A DNA stretch of 64,000 nucleotides, from positions 62,001-126,000 of the forward strand of contig JAFMOC010000722.1 in NCBI GenBank assembly GCA_019802505.1. Direction: 5' to 3'. Below are positions 1 to 10,630 of this stretch, piece by piece. The first letter of the stretch is position 1, and every line of letters begins with the position of its first letter. The DNA is from Corydoras sp. C115. Lineage: Eukaryota > Chordata > Actinopteri > Siluriformes > Callichthyidae. Below the pieces are notes generated by a model, which made no database searches, was not told the origin of the DNA, and saw only the letters and a program-made list of their open reading frames with translations. A program made the position numbers and the translations under genes.

Positions 1-1046
1 CACCAGGAAAAAGATGGGAAAGCTGGTGAGTCAATTCTATATTACCAGTGACATTAATAATCAACTTTATTAGTAACGAACCAATTGTCCATGACAAGAC
101 ATTTCTAGGATATGTCCTACAGGCGATAAACATGGTCTGCCGGGTTCTAAAGAATAAGCATATCAAATGTTGTGGCCATCGAGCAACAATGTGGATTTGT
201 ATAAAGAACATGAATAGCATGAATCCGTTTTACGATGAGACATTTTTAAGGTTTTGCTTTGAAATACCGTTACTTTGCGAGTTTCCGCCTTCACAAAAAT
301 TTTTCACAAAAAAAAAGGTTTATGAAATCAGAGAAACTGCTCGTTACAGCCAACATACAGTTATTACGGTAACTTTACTTCCGATACTGGCAAAAAAAAT
401 CTGTCTCTCACACACACACAGAGCTTAGAAGCACAAACAGCTGATGGTGACTCCATCGTACAGTCCCGCTGCTGGAGGAGAGGCTATAGCCCCAAAAGCC
501 CAGGTCTAACGATAGCCCCAAAAGCCCAGCTCTAACGATCCAATGAATGAGTCCTTGGGTTCTTAAGTTGGTGTTAGGTGTCCGATACTTTGAATTTCAA
601 AGGACCATTTTTACTGAAATACTTTCATTCACAATATGACAAGTGTTATATATTTTTGTAAAAAAAAAAAAAAAAAAAAAAAGGCCAAGGCGTGACATTA
701 GTGAACTGCTTTTCTTGCTTTCCTCTTTCTTGCTTTTCTCTTTTACCATCCTCTTATACTGTATATAGTATATAACCACTCCTCTCACCTTATCTCTTAT
801 TCTACGTCTCACCTTTTAAAATACCTGCACACAGACCATTAGTGGATTTTATCGCAGGTGATTTAATTACTTCGGTTGCCTCTCACTCATACTACACTGT
901 CCGATGCCGCTGTCACACACTGCTACTGACTATGAGGCATTTTAGTCTTTAGCAGTTAAAAAAAATTTAACAGAATTAAAAGTACTGTGCATATATTTAA
1001 AGTAGTTATGTTTAGAGAATATTACTATTAGAGCAGCTCTGTCTTG
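1..1046. other. No gene seen
   Basis: AT-rich DNA without a convincing reading frame. It holds an A-run at 660-682 and short pyrimidine-rich stretches. The 126-residue frame at 48-428 has no domain I recognise and ends in a CA-repeat, so I treat it as chance. Confidence 0.6.
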
Positions 1047-1312
1047 CACTGTAAAAAAAATACCTATAGAATCTACCCAATAAATGTGAGGTAAGTATTT
1101 GCACTCAGTTTGTTTGGGTATATTTTACCTCATATATTGAGTTAAGATTGCCTAAATTACTCAGTTATGGCACACACACTAAAAAAAGATAAAGTGTACC
1201 CAATATTTTGAAATACTGTTTACTTACTAAAATTGAAGTAATATTAACATGAATGTTGCTTCTTTATTTACCTCATATTATAGTTATATATTACATAGTA
1301 TAACTTAATAGT

Positions 1313-2432
1313 TGTCACAATGTGGTTGTAAGGATTGGTCTGGAGACATGGATGCAGAACAAAGCAGGTTTATTAGTAAGCAAGGCAGAGGTAGGGTGGT
1401 GCAGGAGGAGGCGTGGTCGAGGGGAGTGTTGCCAACTGGACCCAGGCTGGGGTGTGGAACCTGGACGGAGGACTGGGCAGAGCACAACACCGAGCAAAAC
1501 CAATAACCAAATAAAACAAAGCACACAATAATACTAACGCTGTAGAAAGAGAACCCTACACTGGCTATGCGTGAGGAAAAGCGGAAAGAACTAGTGAGGT
1601 TGTCTAGAGTAGACAAAATAACAAACCCTACGATAGAAAGGACAGGCGTGTCAAAGAGCGTGTTAGACAAAAACCTGAAGGAAGAAAGCGTGGAGAAAGT
1701 GCTCAGAGAGGTACGGTGAACTACACGGGACGACGAGCGGCTCAGGAAGGAACTGCAACAAACAAGGAACGGGGAGACAGCAAGAGGGTTAATACACAGG
1801 GAAGAAAACCATGTTAGTTCACCAAGAGAGAGCGTCTTAGTAAACAGATCGGAACCGTTAGTATGCTGGGTGAACACTGACACACGGACGCCCTCAGGTG
1901 GTGACGCGCCAGCGGAGCGAGCTAGGGTGAGCGCGAACTCCGCCCCAACCGGCCGAAGCTGAACCACCTGAGCGGACGGACAGAGACAACGATCGCTCCC
2001 GGGACACAGGACTCTAGGGACAGGATGAACACTGAAAACAGAAAGAGGATTAGACAAGACACAGGGAGCGATCACAGAATAACACAGACGTTCACTCATG
2101 CAACGACAGAGACTAACCTAAACACAGAAGTGAGAGCGCAGATGCTAACAAACAGCTAACACAAACAGACACCGAGACCAGATACACCACAGGACAAAAC
2201 GCTGAGAGAACAGATCGAGAACAGAAGCCAAAAAATCGCTCGGTATGTATGAAAACAGGGACAATACTTCGCGTTCGTCCCGTGTGAAGACAGAGCTTAA
2301 ATAAGATAAACGACCCATCAAACAAATTAGCCTCACCTGGTGACGGAGCGAAAGCGGAACTAGAAGGCGGGGCTAAGAGAGCGAGTGGCAGAGCGTGACG
2401 GAGAGACAGACGCAGACACAGGATTTCTCACA
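1313..2432 (-). mobile_element. Solo LTR, gypsy-like, minus strand
   Basis: The 1120 bp segment begins TGTCACAATG and ends TTCTCACA on the plus strand, so it is TG...CA in both directions. The 5 bp ATAGT flanks it at 1308-1312 and 2433-2437, a normal LTR-element target duplication. On the minus strand a polyadenylation-type AATAAA lies near the 3' end (plus-strand TTTATTA around 1369). The order of motifs there (TTTATTA next to ATGGATGCAGAACAA) resembles the LTR fragment at 36374 and the Gypsy LTR at 26921, so it is probably a distant relative. Frames inside it (for example 1305-2099 minus) are LTR shadows. Confidence 0.75.
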
Positions 2433-2700
2433 ATAGTTATATATTACATAGTATATTTTAATATGATTAGCTAACCAGTACTTAGTCAGTAGGTTAAATT
2501 TACTTAAATAAAATTGACACACATTTTTGATGTAAACTTTTTTTTAATTAACTGTGCATTCAAGAAACAAAAAATACATAAGCACCCTTTTCATGCATAT
2601 TCAGTAAAACCAAAAGTTTCTCAAACACTTACTTCCCCCTCAAAAAGACTGCATTACAAAATTCTAAAACATTCTGGGGTATTTAAGATTTCCAATATAT

Positions 2701-2703
<3 letters not shown>

Positions 2704-2766
<63 letters not shown>
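2704..2766. repeat. (AT)n microsatellite
   Basis: About 31 uninterrupted AT dinucleotides. Confidence 0.95.
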
Positions 2767-2770
<4 letters not shown>

Positions 2771-2983
2771 ATCAAGTGCAAGGTGCTTATGCTATGTTTG
2801 ATTTAAAGAATAGACATATACTTCAACATAGACAATGAGGTGCATTTCAAAACTTGGTTTGAGGTTACCAGAAGAATGAAACAGTCGGTAGTTACATCAT
2901 GATTGAAAACACTGGGATCAAAACATGTAAACAATCCTAATAACATGAGAAACATTAGAAAATGTGAATGTCTGTAAAAGTGT

Positions 2984-3328
2984 TTATTCCATTAGTTTGC
3001 ATTTGAGGCTATGGACCCTCTTGGACAGTTTTGCTCCATCAAGCTCCAGAAAGATTTTCTGGAATACTTCAAATGTGTACTTCAGCTTCTTTGGATATTC
3101 AAGGTTGAGGCCATAGATCAAGCCCATCAACAGTATGCATGCCTTTGTCTTGGTTCCACACCCCTTCAGCACATTGATGCTCTCTATTATAATAGAAACA
3201 TCTGCTGGATCATCTTTAGCCATAGCACTATGGATTACTAGCACCTTCTTCAAGGTTTGGTCTGTGTGGTCTTCATGTTCGTCCGTTTTTTTGTTTTTTT
3301 TTAAACAATATACATGGGTTATATACAC
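2984..3328 (-). pseudogene. SAMD3-like C-terminal fragment
   Basis: The minus-strand frame ends in a stop at 2984 and its last ~80 residues look protein-like: ADVSIIIESINVLKG, then KACILLMGLIYGLNLEYPK and KYTFEVFQKIFLELDG. From memory this matches the C-terminus of a teleost-expanded family usually labelled SAMD3-like or uncharacterised. The first ~25 residues (Lys/Asp-rich, from a T-tract) are probably not coding; a CACACAG just upstream of the conserved part could be an old splice acceptor. No SAM domain or upstream exon is seen. It sits just inside the right end of the CACTG element, so it may be a captured or hitch-hiking gene piece. The family name is recall, not a search result. Confidence 0.45.
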
Positions 3329-3355
3329 TGCCCTCTAAAATCATTTTTTACAGTG

Positions 3356-3841
3356 TGACTCCTCGATAGTGATGAAGATGTTTGGTTCCATTTTTCATCG
3401 GAGCCTTGAACCATGTGATATGCGACAGACTGTGCTGTAGGTGAGTGCCGCAGGACTGCCCTGCCACTTAGGTGAGATCCATAGGGACAACTAATCCCTG
3501 ACTTGTCATCCGTCAATAACGCAGTGCCAGGGTCGCCATGGAAACGAACGACGTAGTGATGTCATGCTCCATCGCGACTGTCAGGTCGGAGATGAAATGT
3601 GAGAACTGTGATGCAGGATGTGTGGCTATTTATACAGAGAGAAAAACAAGCCATCCTCTTTTCGTTCTCCTTAATTCTCTCCCCGTTTGTCTTGCTTCAC
3701 CTTCTCAGCTTCCTCTGCCGCTTTCCCTGCACTCTGCTGTGACCTCCTGAAGGTCGTTCGCAACCATCCTAATTAAAAGAAAACCCTCAGCTCAGTTCAG
3801 ACACAGCCATCATCACTGTACCATTATTTTTACAGTGATGA
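3356..3841 (+). other. Promoter-like segment, possible LTR
   Basis: This stretch lies between two TTTTTACAGTG motifs. It has a TATA-like TATTTATACAG at 3628-3636, then pyrimidine-rich sequence, then AATTAAA at 3771. That order resembles an LTR or another small element with CACTG ends. I could not find clean ends or a target duplication. Confidence 0.25.
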
Positions 3842-5362
3842 AGTAAGGGTTATCAATGTGCACTCAAGGTCGTCTTATGCCCCACTATATAGGAGTGGAT
3901 ACGACATCTCCAGCACCTCAGAGGACATTTCCGTATTATAGCCAGCATATAATCTTGATGTGTGATTTTAATAAGAGATCAGGCTCCTACAGAGCTGAAA
4001 TGCTGAAATAGTGATTACATCACATTTAAACTCCAACGCCTTTTTATCCTGTGGATAGAGAAGCCTGTTTTACACTGCCCGAGTGGATATTGGACTTTCT
4101 ATGTCATAAATCCTGTGTTGAATCAACAAAGAGGCTTTACACGGTCCAGCATCACCTAAAGATGGCAGTGTAACTCCATCGTCCTCACTCACTCTCTTCC
4201 TGACGATGTCTCTACCTTACATCCTCACTGTTTCACGTCTCTCCTGGTTTAAACGTTCTTGTTTGAACCCAACTGAAAATGCCAACCAAATGGAATAATT
4301 TCTAAAAACCAAAAATACTCAACTGATCATTCGTAGAAAGCACTTTATCTTGGTAATGGACGTGGACAGGAACTGCTAGCTGATAGTGTCTTTCCATCAC
4401 ACACCACATGACCCAGGGCTAATTTAGATTGGTTTAGGCTTTAGAATGTTCAAGTTCTAACACATGAGGACCAAAGGTGAGCTGTAATCTTAGTCAGTTG
4501 AACCAAATGTTGCTTGAGGGAAAAATCTGGCTTTTTGTCCGAATACAGATATAGATACAGGTTCAACAAATCAGAAAATGATATGCAGCTATACAATTTC
4601 AGTCTGTTTTTATCCTTTAAATACAATAAACAACATACAATGTACTTACCAGCACTGATAAGTAGACACCACAGCATCCACCTCATTAGAGTTAGACCCT
4701 CAAGCAGTATATAATAGAACCATACTGGGTATAGTGGGTTGTGTTTTAGTGATATACCCTTAAAGGTACAATGCCACACTTAGGTTTACATTGTGGTGGT
4801 GATTGTTGAGAGCAAATGGCATATGTTTCTCACCTGATTAGTTCTTTTTTCTCAGTTCATTCATTTGTGTCTGGTTTTTGTTTCCTGAATTTGTTTTTAT
4901 TTCCCAATTGCTCTGTTCCTGGTTAAGCTCTGACATGCCTGAATTGAAGCAGCACATCATCCAGTACTTTGGCACAGTTATCAGGATGTGCTGATTTATT
5001 TTCAGAGTCATTTGGACTGCAGGAAACAGCAGTGGACACGTGCCCCAAACAATGAGATGCTCATTGGGAGGGTTGGCAAGAGCATTTTCATTCACGGACG
5101 ATAAACAATCAAGCAACCATGTCAGTCATGGCTCTGCTGTTCTCAGTGGTGAGTGAAAGAACAGCCGTGGAGAGTTTTGTGAAATGAGCAAATACAATAT
5201 AGTAAAACATTAGATTTGGGATGTGCAGAAAGTAAAACTCGTTCTAACGTAGTGCATTAAATCTGACATCTGAAAAGTTATGTATCAAATTATTAACAAA
5301 TGAATGGTTTCCTACAAGCCTTCAAATGGCGTTGAGTTTGAAATAGAACATATTCTCTCTAC
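3842..5362. other. No gene seen
   Basis: Mixed AT-rich sequence without a recognisable protein or repeat. The minus-strand frames at 4450-4779 and 4838-5116 show no known motif. Confidence 0.55.
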
Positions 5363-5620
5363 TCATTATCTTACACTTAATCCACTACTAGGGTCGCAGA
5401 GGGATTTTTCATGCCCAGTCAGGGTAGAATGTTTCGGGTGCTGGGCAGATACACCTGGAACAGGGCACCAATCTATCACTGGGCTCGCATTTACTCACAA
5501 AGACACACACAAACTATATAGGTGCAATTTGTGGCAGCCAAATCACCTTGATTTCATGTTTTTTGACTGTGGGAGGAAAAGAGAGAACCCAGATAAAACC
5601 AACTCTTGTCTTCCAGTTCC
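5363..5620 (-). repeat. SINE-like repeat, old copy
   Basis: It runs from the tail ATTATCTTACACTTAATCC through the body words GGGCAGATACACC, GGGCACCAATCTATC and GACTGTGGGAGGAAA. The tRNA-like head is lost. Confidence 0.7.
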
Positions 5621-5814
5621 CGTCTGGATGCCCATGAAAGAGTGGTGGGTCTGAGCACTCCATCAGTTGGCATCTCTGTGCCTTTCCTTTGCCTTTCCAC
5701 ACCCCTGGTATCTTCTACTCTGAGGTGCAACTTCTGGAACCTCTGCTTGCCCTTTCCACTCTGCTTTGAGATGGTAGTAAGTAGTACGGATTCGCTACGG
5801 AGCCAGTGTGCTGC

Positions 5815-6052
5815 CTTCATCTCATTATCTTCTAAATCATCTAATAGGGTTGCGAGAGGGGATGTCCGCCATGTCCAAATCCATTGCTGGGTACACACTC
5901 ACAAACCCACACACACTATATAGGGGCAATTTAGAAAGGGGCTATAGAACAGCCACTTAACCTTAAATTCATGTTTTTTTCAACTGTGGGAGGAAATGGG
6001 AAATCTGGAGAAATTCCATGTGGACAGTAACCACTACACTACTATGCCGCCC
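5815..6052 (-). repeat. SINE-like repeat, old copy
   Basis: It has a tail-type CATTATCTTC start, a central ACTATATAGGGGCAATTTAG, and a degraded head ending ACTATGCCGCCC. Confidence 0.7.
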
Positions 6053-6148
6053 TGAAATGGAATAGAAGAACATAGCAAAAGAAAATAAAGCTTTTTAAGT
6101 TTACAGTTGCTCCAGTTCAAGTAGTTTGCATTATTACTGTAGATGTGG

Positions 6149-6400
6149 TGGCTCAATAACCCATCAGTTAGCACTCTTACCTCACAGCTAAAAGGTTGTT
6201 GGTCTGATTCCTGATTTGTGTGGATGAGGTCTGTGTGAAGCTGCTCCATGTGCATGTTCTCCTCATGACTCCGAGAGCTCCAGTTTCCTCCCACAGTCCA
6301 GCAGACAAACTGATGATTTAATGTTTCACCAGGTGTGAATGTGTACATGCATGTCAGCTCAGACATTGACTGGTATTCTGTCTACCCTCTGTTTGCCCAG
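6149..6400 (+). repeat. Divergent SINE-like repeat
   Basis: GTGGTGGCTCAATAACCCATC resembles the head of the local SINE, and CCAGTTTCCTCCCACAGTCC its conserved body. The rest differs from other copies in the window, so this may be a second subfamily. Confidence 0.5.
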
Positions 6401-6754
6401 TGTGTGCTGGATATGTGCTTCCTTTTACCCTGTTTGGGATTTGTGGTAAACAAAAAGAACATTTTATAGCATTAACATTAAAACTGAGTTGGTTGGCGGG
6501 GGTGAAAAGAACGGCCATAATATATTTAATATACTTTGGTAGCTGGCATTTCATTCTCATGAACAACAAATGTTGCCGGCACCTTACTACCCTCGCCCCA
6601 CAGCACAACCCCTGTTTTCGTTTTGATTACTGGGCAGAGTAGCCAGAAGTTTTTTTTTTTGTGTGTGTGAAATTTGTATTTGTTTCCTGGTTCTTCTTCC
6701 ACAGATTAAATTTATTTTATCTTATCTTAATTCTGTGACTGCCATCACATCACG

Positions 6755-6870
6755 CCATCATCTAATATGATTGTTGGGGTCCCTACGCACATCCAGGGAA
6801 GATTTCTGTCACGGGGCAGATACACCAAGGACAGGGCACCCATCCATTTCTGTGCGCACTCACGCACACA

Positions 6871-6923
<53 letters not shown>

Positions 6924-7010
6924 TATATTAGACACACTATTATTTAGCAGCCAATTCACCATGAATCCATGATTTTAGACTGTGGAACAAAACCAGTGGA
7001 AACCCAGGTG
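6755..7010 (-). repeat. SINE-like repeat split by (CA)n
   Basis: Body words GGGCAGATACACC and AGGGCACCCATCC are followed by a (CA)n tract at 6869-6918 and then GCAGCCAATTCACC. The CA tract has grown from the CACACACA stretch that most copies carry at this place. Confidence 0.65.
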
Positions 7011-7218
7011 ATAATGAATGGTGTGCAGCCTATATAAACCAGTGTGTGGTGTACAGCATGGCGTGAGTTCGCAGCAGTACCAGGAACATGTGGTTGCACT
7101 GAGACGCTGTTTGAATATAAGTGGTGTGTTGATTTCAGTTCCAGCATGACATGAGCATGGTTAATTAAATCTGTAGCTAAAGCCCATTCCTGAGAAAAAG
7201 ATCTCTGGTCCTCATTAA

Positions 7219-7310
7219 GTGACAGCATGGAACAGACACCAAAGTCTTGGTCCTCACAAAGTTTTCTTCCTTTAAACCAACAACACCAGGGAGATTTTAT
7301 ATATAAATCT
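7219..7310 (+). repeat. L2-like LINE 3' UTR fragment
   Basis: TCTTGGTCCTCACAAAGTTT and the following CTTCCTTTAAACCAACAAC match the region at 34218-34262 in the better preserved LINE. It runs into a small palindrome (GAGATTT...AAATCTC) and a (GT)n tract at 7321-7348. Confidence 0.5.
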
Positions 7311-7320
7311 CTTATATATA

Positions 7321-7348
7321 TTGTGTGTGTGTGTGTGTGTGTGTGTGT
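7321..7348. repeat. (GT)n microsatellite
   Basis: About 14 GT units following TTATATATATT. Confidence 0.9.
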
Positions 7349-7727
7349 TGTTGTTGTTTTGATTACCACAAAGTAACTACATGTTACTCTTTAGGACCCT
7401 GTGGACGTTTATATATTCTGTACAACCACCAAGTAGCGGATCAAATGTGTCATTGCCTTTCCCTTTTAGAGCCAGGTGAGATCTGACTGGCGGATTGGTA
7501 TTTCAATGCATAAATTAATGTTTACACCATGTACAGAAAACTTCATCACAAGCCCAGGCAAATAAATAAACTAGAACTAGAAGAGCCAATTAAGTAGGAA
7601 GATACTCCAAAATACCAAGCCAGTAAGGGTCTTTGTAAATTAAAACATTTTAGCACTGTAACTGTAAAGATGGTAAAATGGTTAAAGTGGAAAAACAACA
7701 TCACTCCATCTCTCTGTAGGGAGTGGG

Positions 7728-7962
7728 AGCTCAGTGGTTAGGGTGTTGGACTATGAATCTGAAGGTTGGTGGTTCAAATCCCAGGTCCACTAAAGTTACC
7801 AATGTGGGTCCTTGAGCAAGACCCTTAACCCTCATTGCTCCAGGGATGTTGTGAACCCTGTGTTCACCTTGTAACCCGCTTTGGGTAAAAGCGACTTACA
7901 AGGTTGTAAGTTGCTTTGGATAAAAGCATCTGCTAAATGACCAAATGTAAATGCAAATGTAA
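7728..7962 (+). repeat. tRNA-derived SINE with L2-type tail
   Basis: The head has a polymerase III A box (GAGCTCAGTGGTTAGGG) and a B box (GGTTCAAATCC) at tRNA spacing. The 3' end GCTTTGGATAAAAGCATCTG CTAAATGA followed by AAATGTAAATG repeats matches a LINE 3' end at ~55650. This is a different family from the abundant GGCGGCACGGTGG repeat. Confidence 0.8.
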
Positions 7963-8987
7963 ATCTCTCTGATCACCAATTAATCAACCTTGACACCTGT
8001 AACCTGCACTTTTGTTTATAGGGATTAATTAACCATTTAAAAAATAAGGAGGAAATATCGACCCACAGAGTGATGGGGGACGAGCCTCGTAACAAAAACG
8101 CCCTCTCACACCAAATTCTGATGAATTTCCAAACATTTATTTTGTCTTCATCTTGTTTGGTGTGTTTCTGCTCTGTACATCTTCATATGTGTGTCTCTGT
8201 TCTCTTCGCTCTTTGTCTGAAAGGACGGTCAATACCACATCCATCATCCCTTGCTCTTCTACCTCTCCTTCTCTGTCTCTCTTTAACTCTCTATTTCTCA
8301 ATCTGTGAAACCATCCCTCTCTGGTTCTCTAACTTTCTCTCTCTGGTTCTATATTGTTTATTTCTTTACCTGCACGTACCATTTCAATAACAAGCACAAG
8401 TCATATTTTCTTGTCTTGTTTGTTTTTCTTGTTGTTTTTCCGGCAGAATCATATTTTTGCTTTCCAGAGGCTAAAATCTTACCATCCTGGTTGCAGACCT
8501 GTTGTGCTGGCGCTTTTCTGTTTATAGCTGAATGGTTCATAGACGTGGTCTGCATGTAACACACCTGTGCTTCTCTACTGAATACACAACTGATGCTATG
8601 AAGGTCTGCTTTTATATCACTGAAAGGATAAATGCCTTATACAAAGCATCCATACATTATTTAGCTTGCAGCCACCGATGGGACCGCATGACTCTGTGGA
8701 CTCTCTGGTTGTTTTGATGTTTCTGTGGTTTTGCTTTTAGAACTGTACTTGTCTTGTATGTACCCACTTAACCCTCATGTTCTGGTTCGTGTCACTCCTT
8801 ATCCTCAGGTGTAGATGGTTTTCTTTCATTATTTGCACTCTCGTGTTAAGGAGGTATCGAGCATTCCTCACAGGTTCCTCACAAGTGTCGGCGCACATCA
8901 TCACATGGATTTTACCAGCATCTGCTGTTATGGGATTGTTCTTGCCATTGTTCTTCCATCAGATCATCTTTATTTCATTAGCTTATA
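7963..8987. other. No gene seen
   Basis: CT-rich and unique-looking sequence. Frames at 8070-8390 and 8305-8559 are hydrophobic because of the CT/TTC bias and show no known domain. Confidence 0.55.
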
Positions 8988-9207
8988 CTTAATCCTCTAG
9001 TAGGGTCACAAGGAAGGTTACCCATGCCCATTCATGGGAGAAGGCCAATTTACCTTAAATCTGTGTCTTTGGACTGTGGCAGAAAACTGGATAAAATCCG
9101 ATACGTACACAGAGAACATGGAAACTCCACTCAGATTGGAAAATGAATGCCCAGTGTTGAAAGGCTACAACGTGCTAACCACTACACCACCGTGCAGACC
9201 CTGTGTA
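8988..9207 (-). repeat. SINE-like repeat, partial
   Basis: It has a tail-type AATCCTCTAGTAGGGTCAC and a head-type AACGTGCTAACCACTACACC. The middle (GGGCACC region) is deleted. Confidence 0.7.
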
Positions 9208-9303
9208 AAATATATAGTAGATAAATAGTAGATCAGACTGAATAACACTGCAGTTCTTAAGTAATGGTATGTTAAATAATTAAAGTGTTTAATTTTATTA
9301 TCT

Positions 9304-9608
9304 GCGGCACGGTGACTTAGTGGTTAGCACGTTAGCCTCTCAGCACTAAGGATTCCCGGTTCGAATCCCCATCTGGGTGGAGTTTCCATGTTCTCCCCGT
9401 CCCCGTTTCCATGTGTCCGTGTGGGTTTCCTCTGGGTTCTCCGGTTTCCTCCCGCAGTCCAAAAACATGGATCAAGTCAATTGAGTTCTCCAAATTGCCC
9501 CATATAGAGTGTGTATGTGTGAGTGTGTGCCCAGCGATGGATTGGCGCCCTGTCCTGGGTAAACATAGGATAACATAGGATAAAGCGGAAGATAATGAAT
9601 GAATGAAT
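9304..9608 (+). repeat. SINE-like repeat
   Basis: The head CGGCACGGTGACTTAGTGG has an A box TGACTTAGTGG, with a B box GGTTCGAATCC at 9359. It ends in GAAGATAATGAATGAATGAA. The stretch between GGCGCCCTGTCCTGGGT and the AACATAGGATAA tail is shortened. Confidence 0.85.
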
Positions 9609-9659
9609 TAATTTTATTATCTTTTTAATCTTATTTAAAGATTAAATACATTAGACACA

Positions 9660-9738
9660 TTCATTATCTTCCACTTATTCCACTACTAGGGTTGGGTGGT
9701 TCCCCATGCCCATAGTGGGGAGGCCGTTCAAGTAATTT
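9660..9738 (-). repeat. SINE tail fragment
   Basis: CATTATCTTCCACTTATTCC and CCCCATGCCCATAGTGGGG are the inverted tail of the local SINE. It directly precedes the satellite block. Confidence 0.6.
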
Positions 9739-9768
9739 ATACTTGAATAAATTATATTTATTATTATT

Positions 9769-10625
9769 AGGGGTTCAAGCACGAAATGCGTGAAACCTAT
9801 TGTTTTTGCTCAGATTTTTAGGGGTTCAAGCACTTAGTGCGTGAAACCTATTGTTTTTGCTCAGATTTTTCTTATTCTTGTTAGGGGTTCAAGCACGAAG
9901 TGCATGAAACCTATTGTTTTTGCTCAGATTTTTCTTATTCTTATTATTATTAAGGGTTCAAGCACAAAGTGCATGAAACCTATTGTTTTCGCTCAGATTT
10001 TTAGGGGTTCAAGCACGAAGTGCATGAAATCTATTGTTTTTGCTCAGATTTTTCTTATTCTTATTATTAGGGGTTCAAGCACGAAGTGCATGAAACCTAT
10101 TGTTTTCGCTCAGATTTTTCTTATTAGGGGTTCAAGCACGAAGTGCATGAAACCTATTGTTTTCGCTCAGATTTTTCTTATTCTTATTATTAGGGGTTCA
10201 AGCACGAAGTGCATGAAACCTATTGTTTTCGCTCAGATTTTTAGGGGTTCAAGCACGAAGTGCATGAAATCTATTGTTTTTGCTCAGATTTTTCTTATTC
10301 TTATTATTAGGGGTTCAAGCACGAAGTGCATGAAACCTACTGTTTTCGCTCAGATTTTTCTTATTAGGGGTTCAAGCACGAAGTGCATGAAACCTATTGT
10401 TTTCGCTCAGATTTTTCTTGTTCTTATTATTAGGGGTTCAAGCACGAATTGCATAAAACCTATTGTTTTCGCTCAGATTTGTCTTATTAGGGGTTCAAGC
10501 ACGAAGTGGTGCATGAAACCTATTGTTTTCACTTAGATTTTTTCTTCTTATTATTATTTAGGGGTTCAAGCACGAAGTGCATGAAACCTATTGTTTTCGC
10601 TCAGATTTTTCTTATTCTTATTATT
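9769..10625 (+). repeat. Tandem array of 14 monomers (51-70 bp)
   Basis: Each monomer starts AGGGGTTCAAGCAC and continues through GAAACCTATTGTTTT and GCTCAGATTTTT to a variable (TTATTC/TTA)n end. Starts lie near 9769, 9821, 9882, 9952, 10003, 10068, 10126, 10191, 10243, 10307, 10366, 10430, 10489 and 10559. The core contains the small palindrome GCACGAAGTGC. Copies 5-7 and 9-11 share variants (such as GAAATCTATT in copies 5 and 9), giving a four-monomer higher-order period of 240 bp. A 231-residue frame (9841-10536) stays open because most length changes are in threes; I do not regard it as a gene. Confidence 0.9.
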
Positions 10626-10630
10626 ATTTT

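Larger units (their letters stand above)
1047..3355. mobile_element. DNA element with CACTGTAAAAAA inverted ends
   Basis: The left end CACTGTAAAAAA (1047-1058) is matched inverted by TTTTTTACAGTG ending at 3355. A TG dinucleotide flanks both ends (1045-1046 and 3356-3357), which may be a 2 bp target duplication or chance. Inside are AT-rich repeats, a solo LTR (1313-2432), an (AT)n tract and a minus-strand gene fragment (2984-3328). No transposase remains. A second TTTTTACAGTG ends at 3841, so the true right end is uncertain. I do not assign a superfamily. Confidence 0.45.

Noticed and set aside
48..428. 126-residue host gene
   Set aside because: No recognisable domain, no splice or promoter context, and it ends in a CA repeat.
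1305..2099. 264-residue minus-strand frame
   Set aside because: It extends over almost the whole solo LTR and has no domain. Compositional bias explains it.
7728..7800. tRNA gene (A and B boxes present)
   Set aside because: The sequence lacks proper acceptor and anticodon stems and continues into a SINE body and LINE-type tail.
9841..10536. 231-residue repetitive protein
   Set aside because: The frame is explained by a tandem repeat that varies in threes. It has no start context or domain and is broken at both ends by ordinary array sequence.
9769..10625. Possible CRISPR array (14 regular short repeats)
   Set aside because: There are no unique spacers, the variable parts are TTA/TTC tracts, and the genome is eukaryotic.
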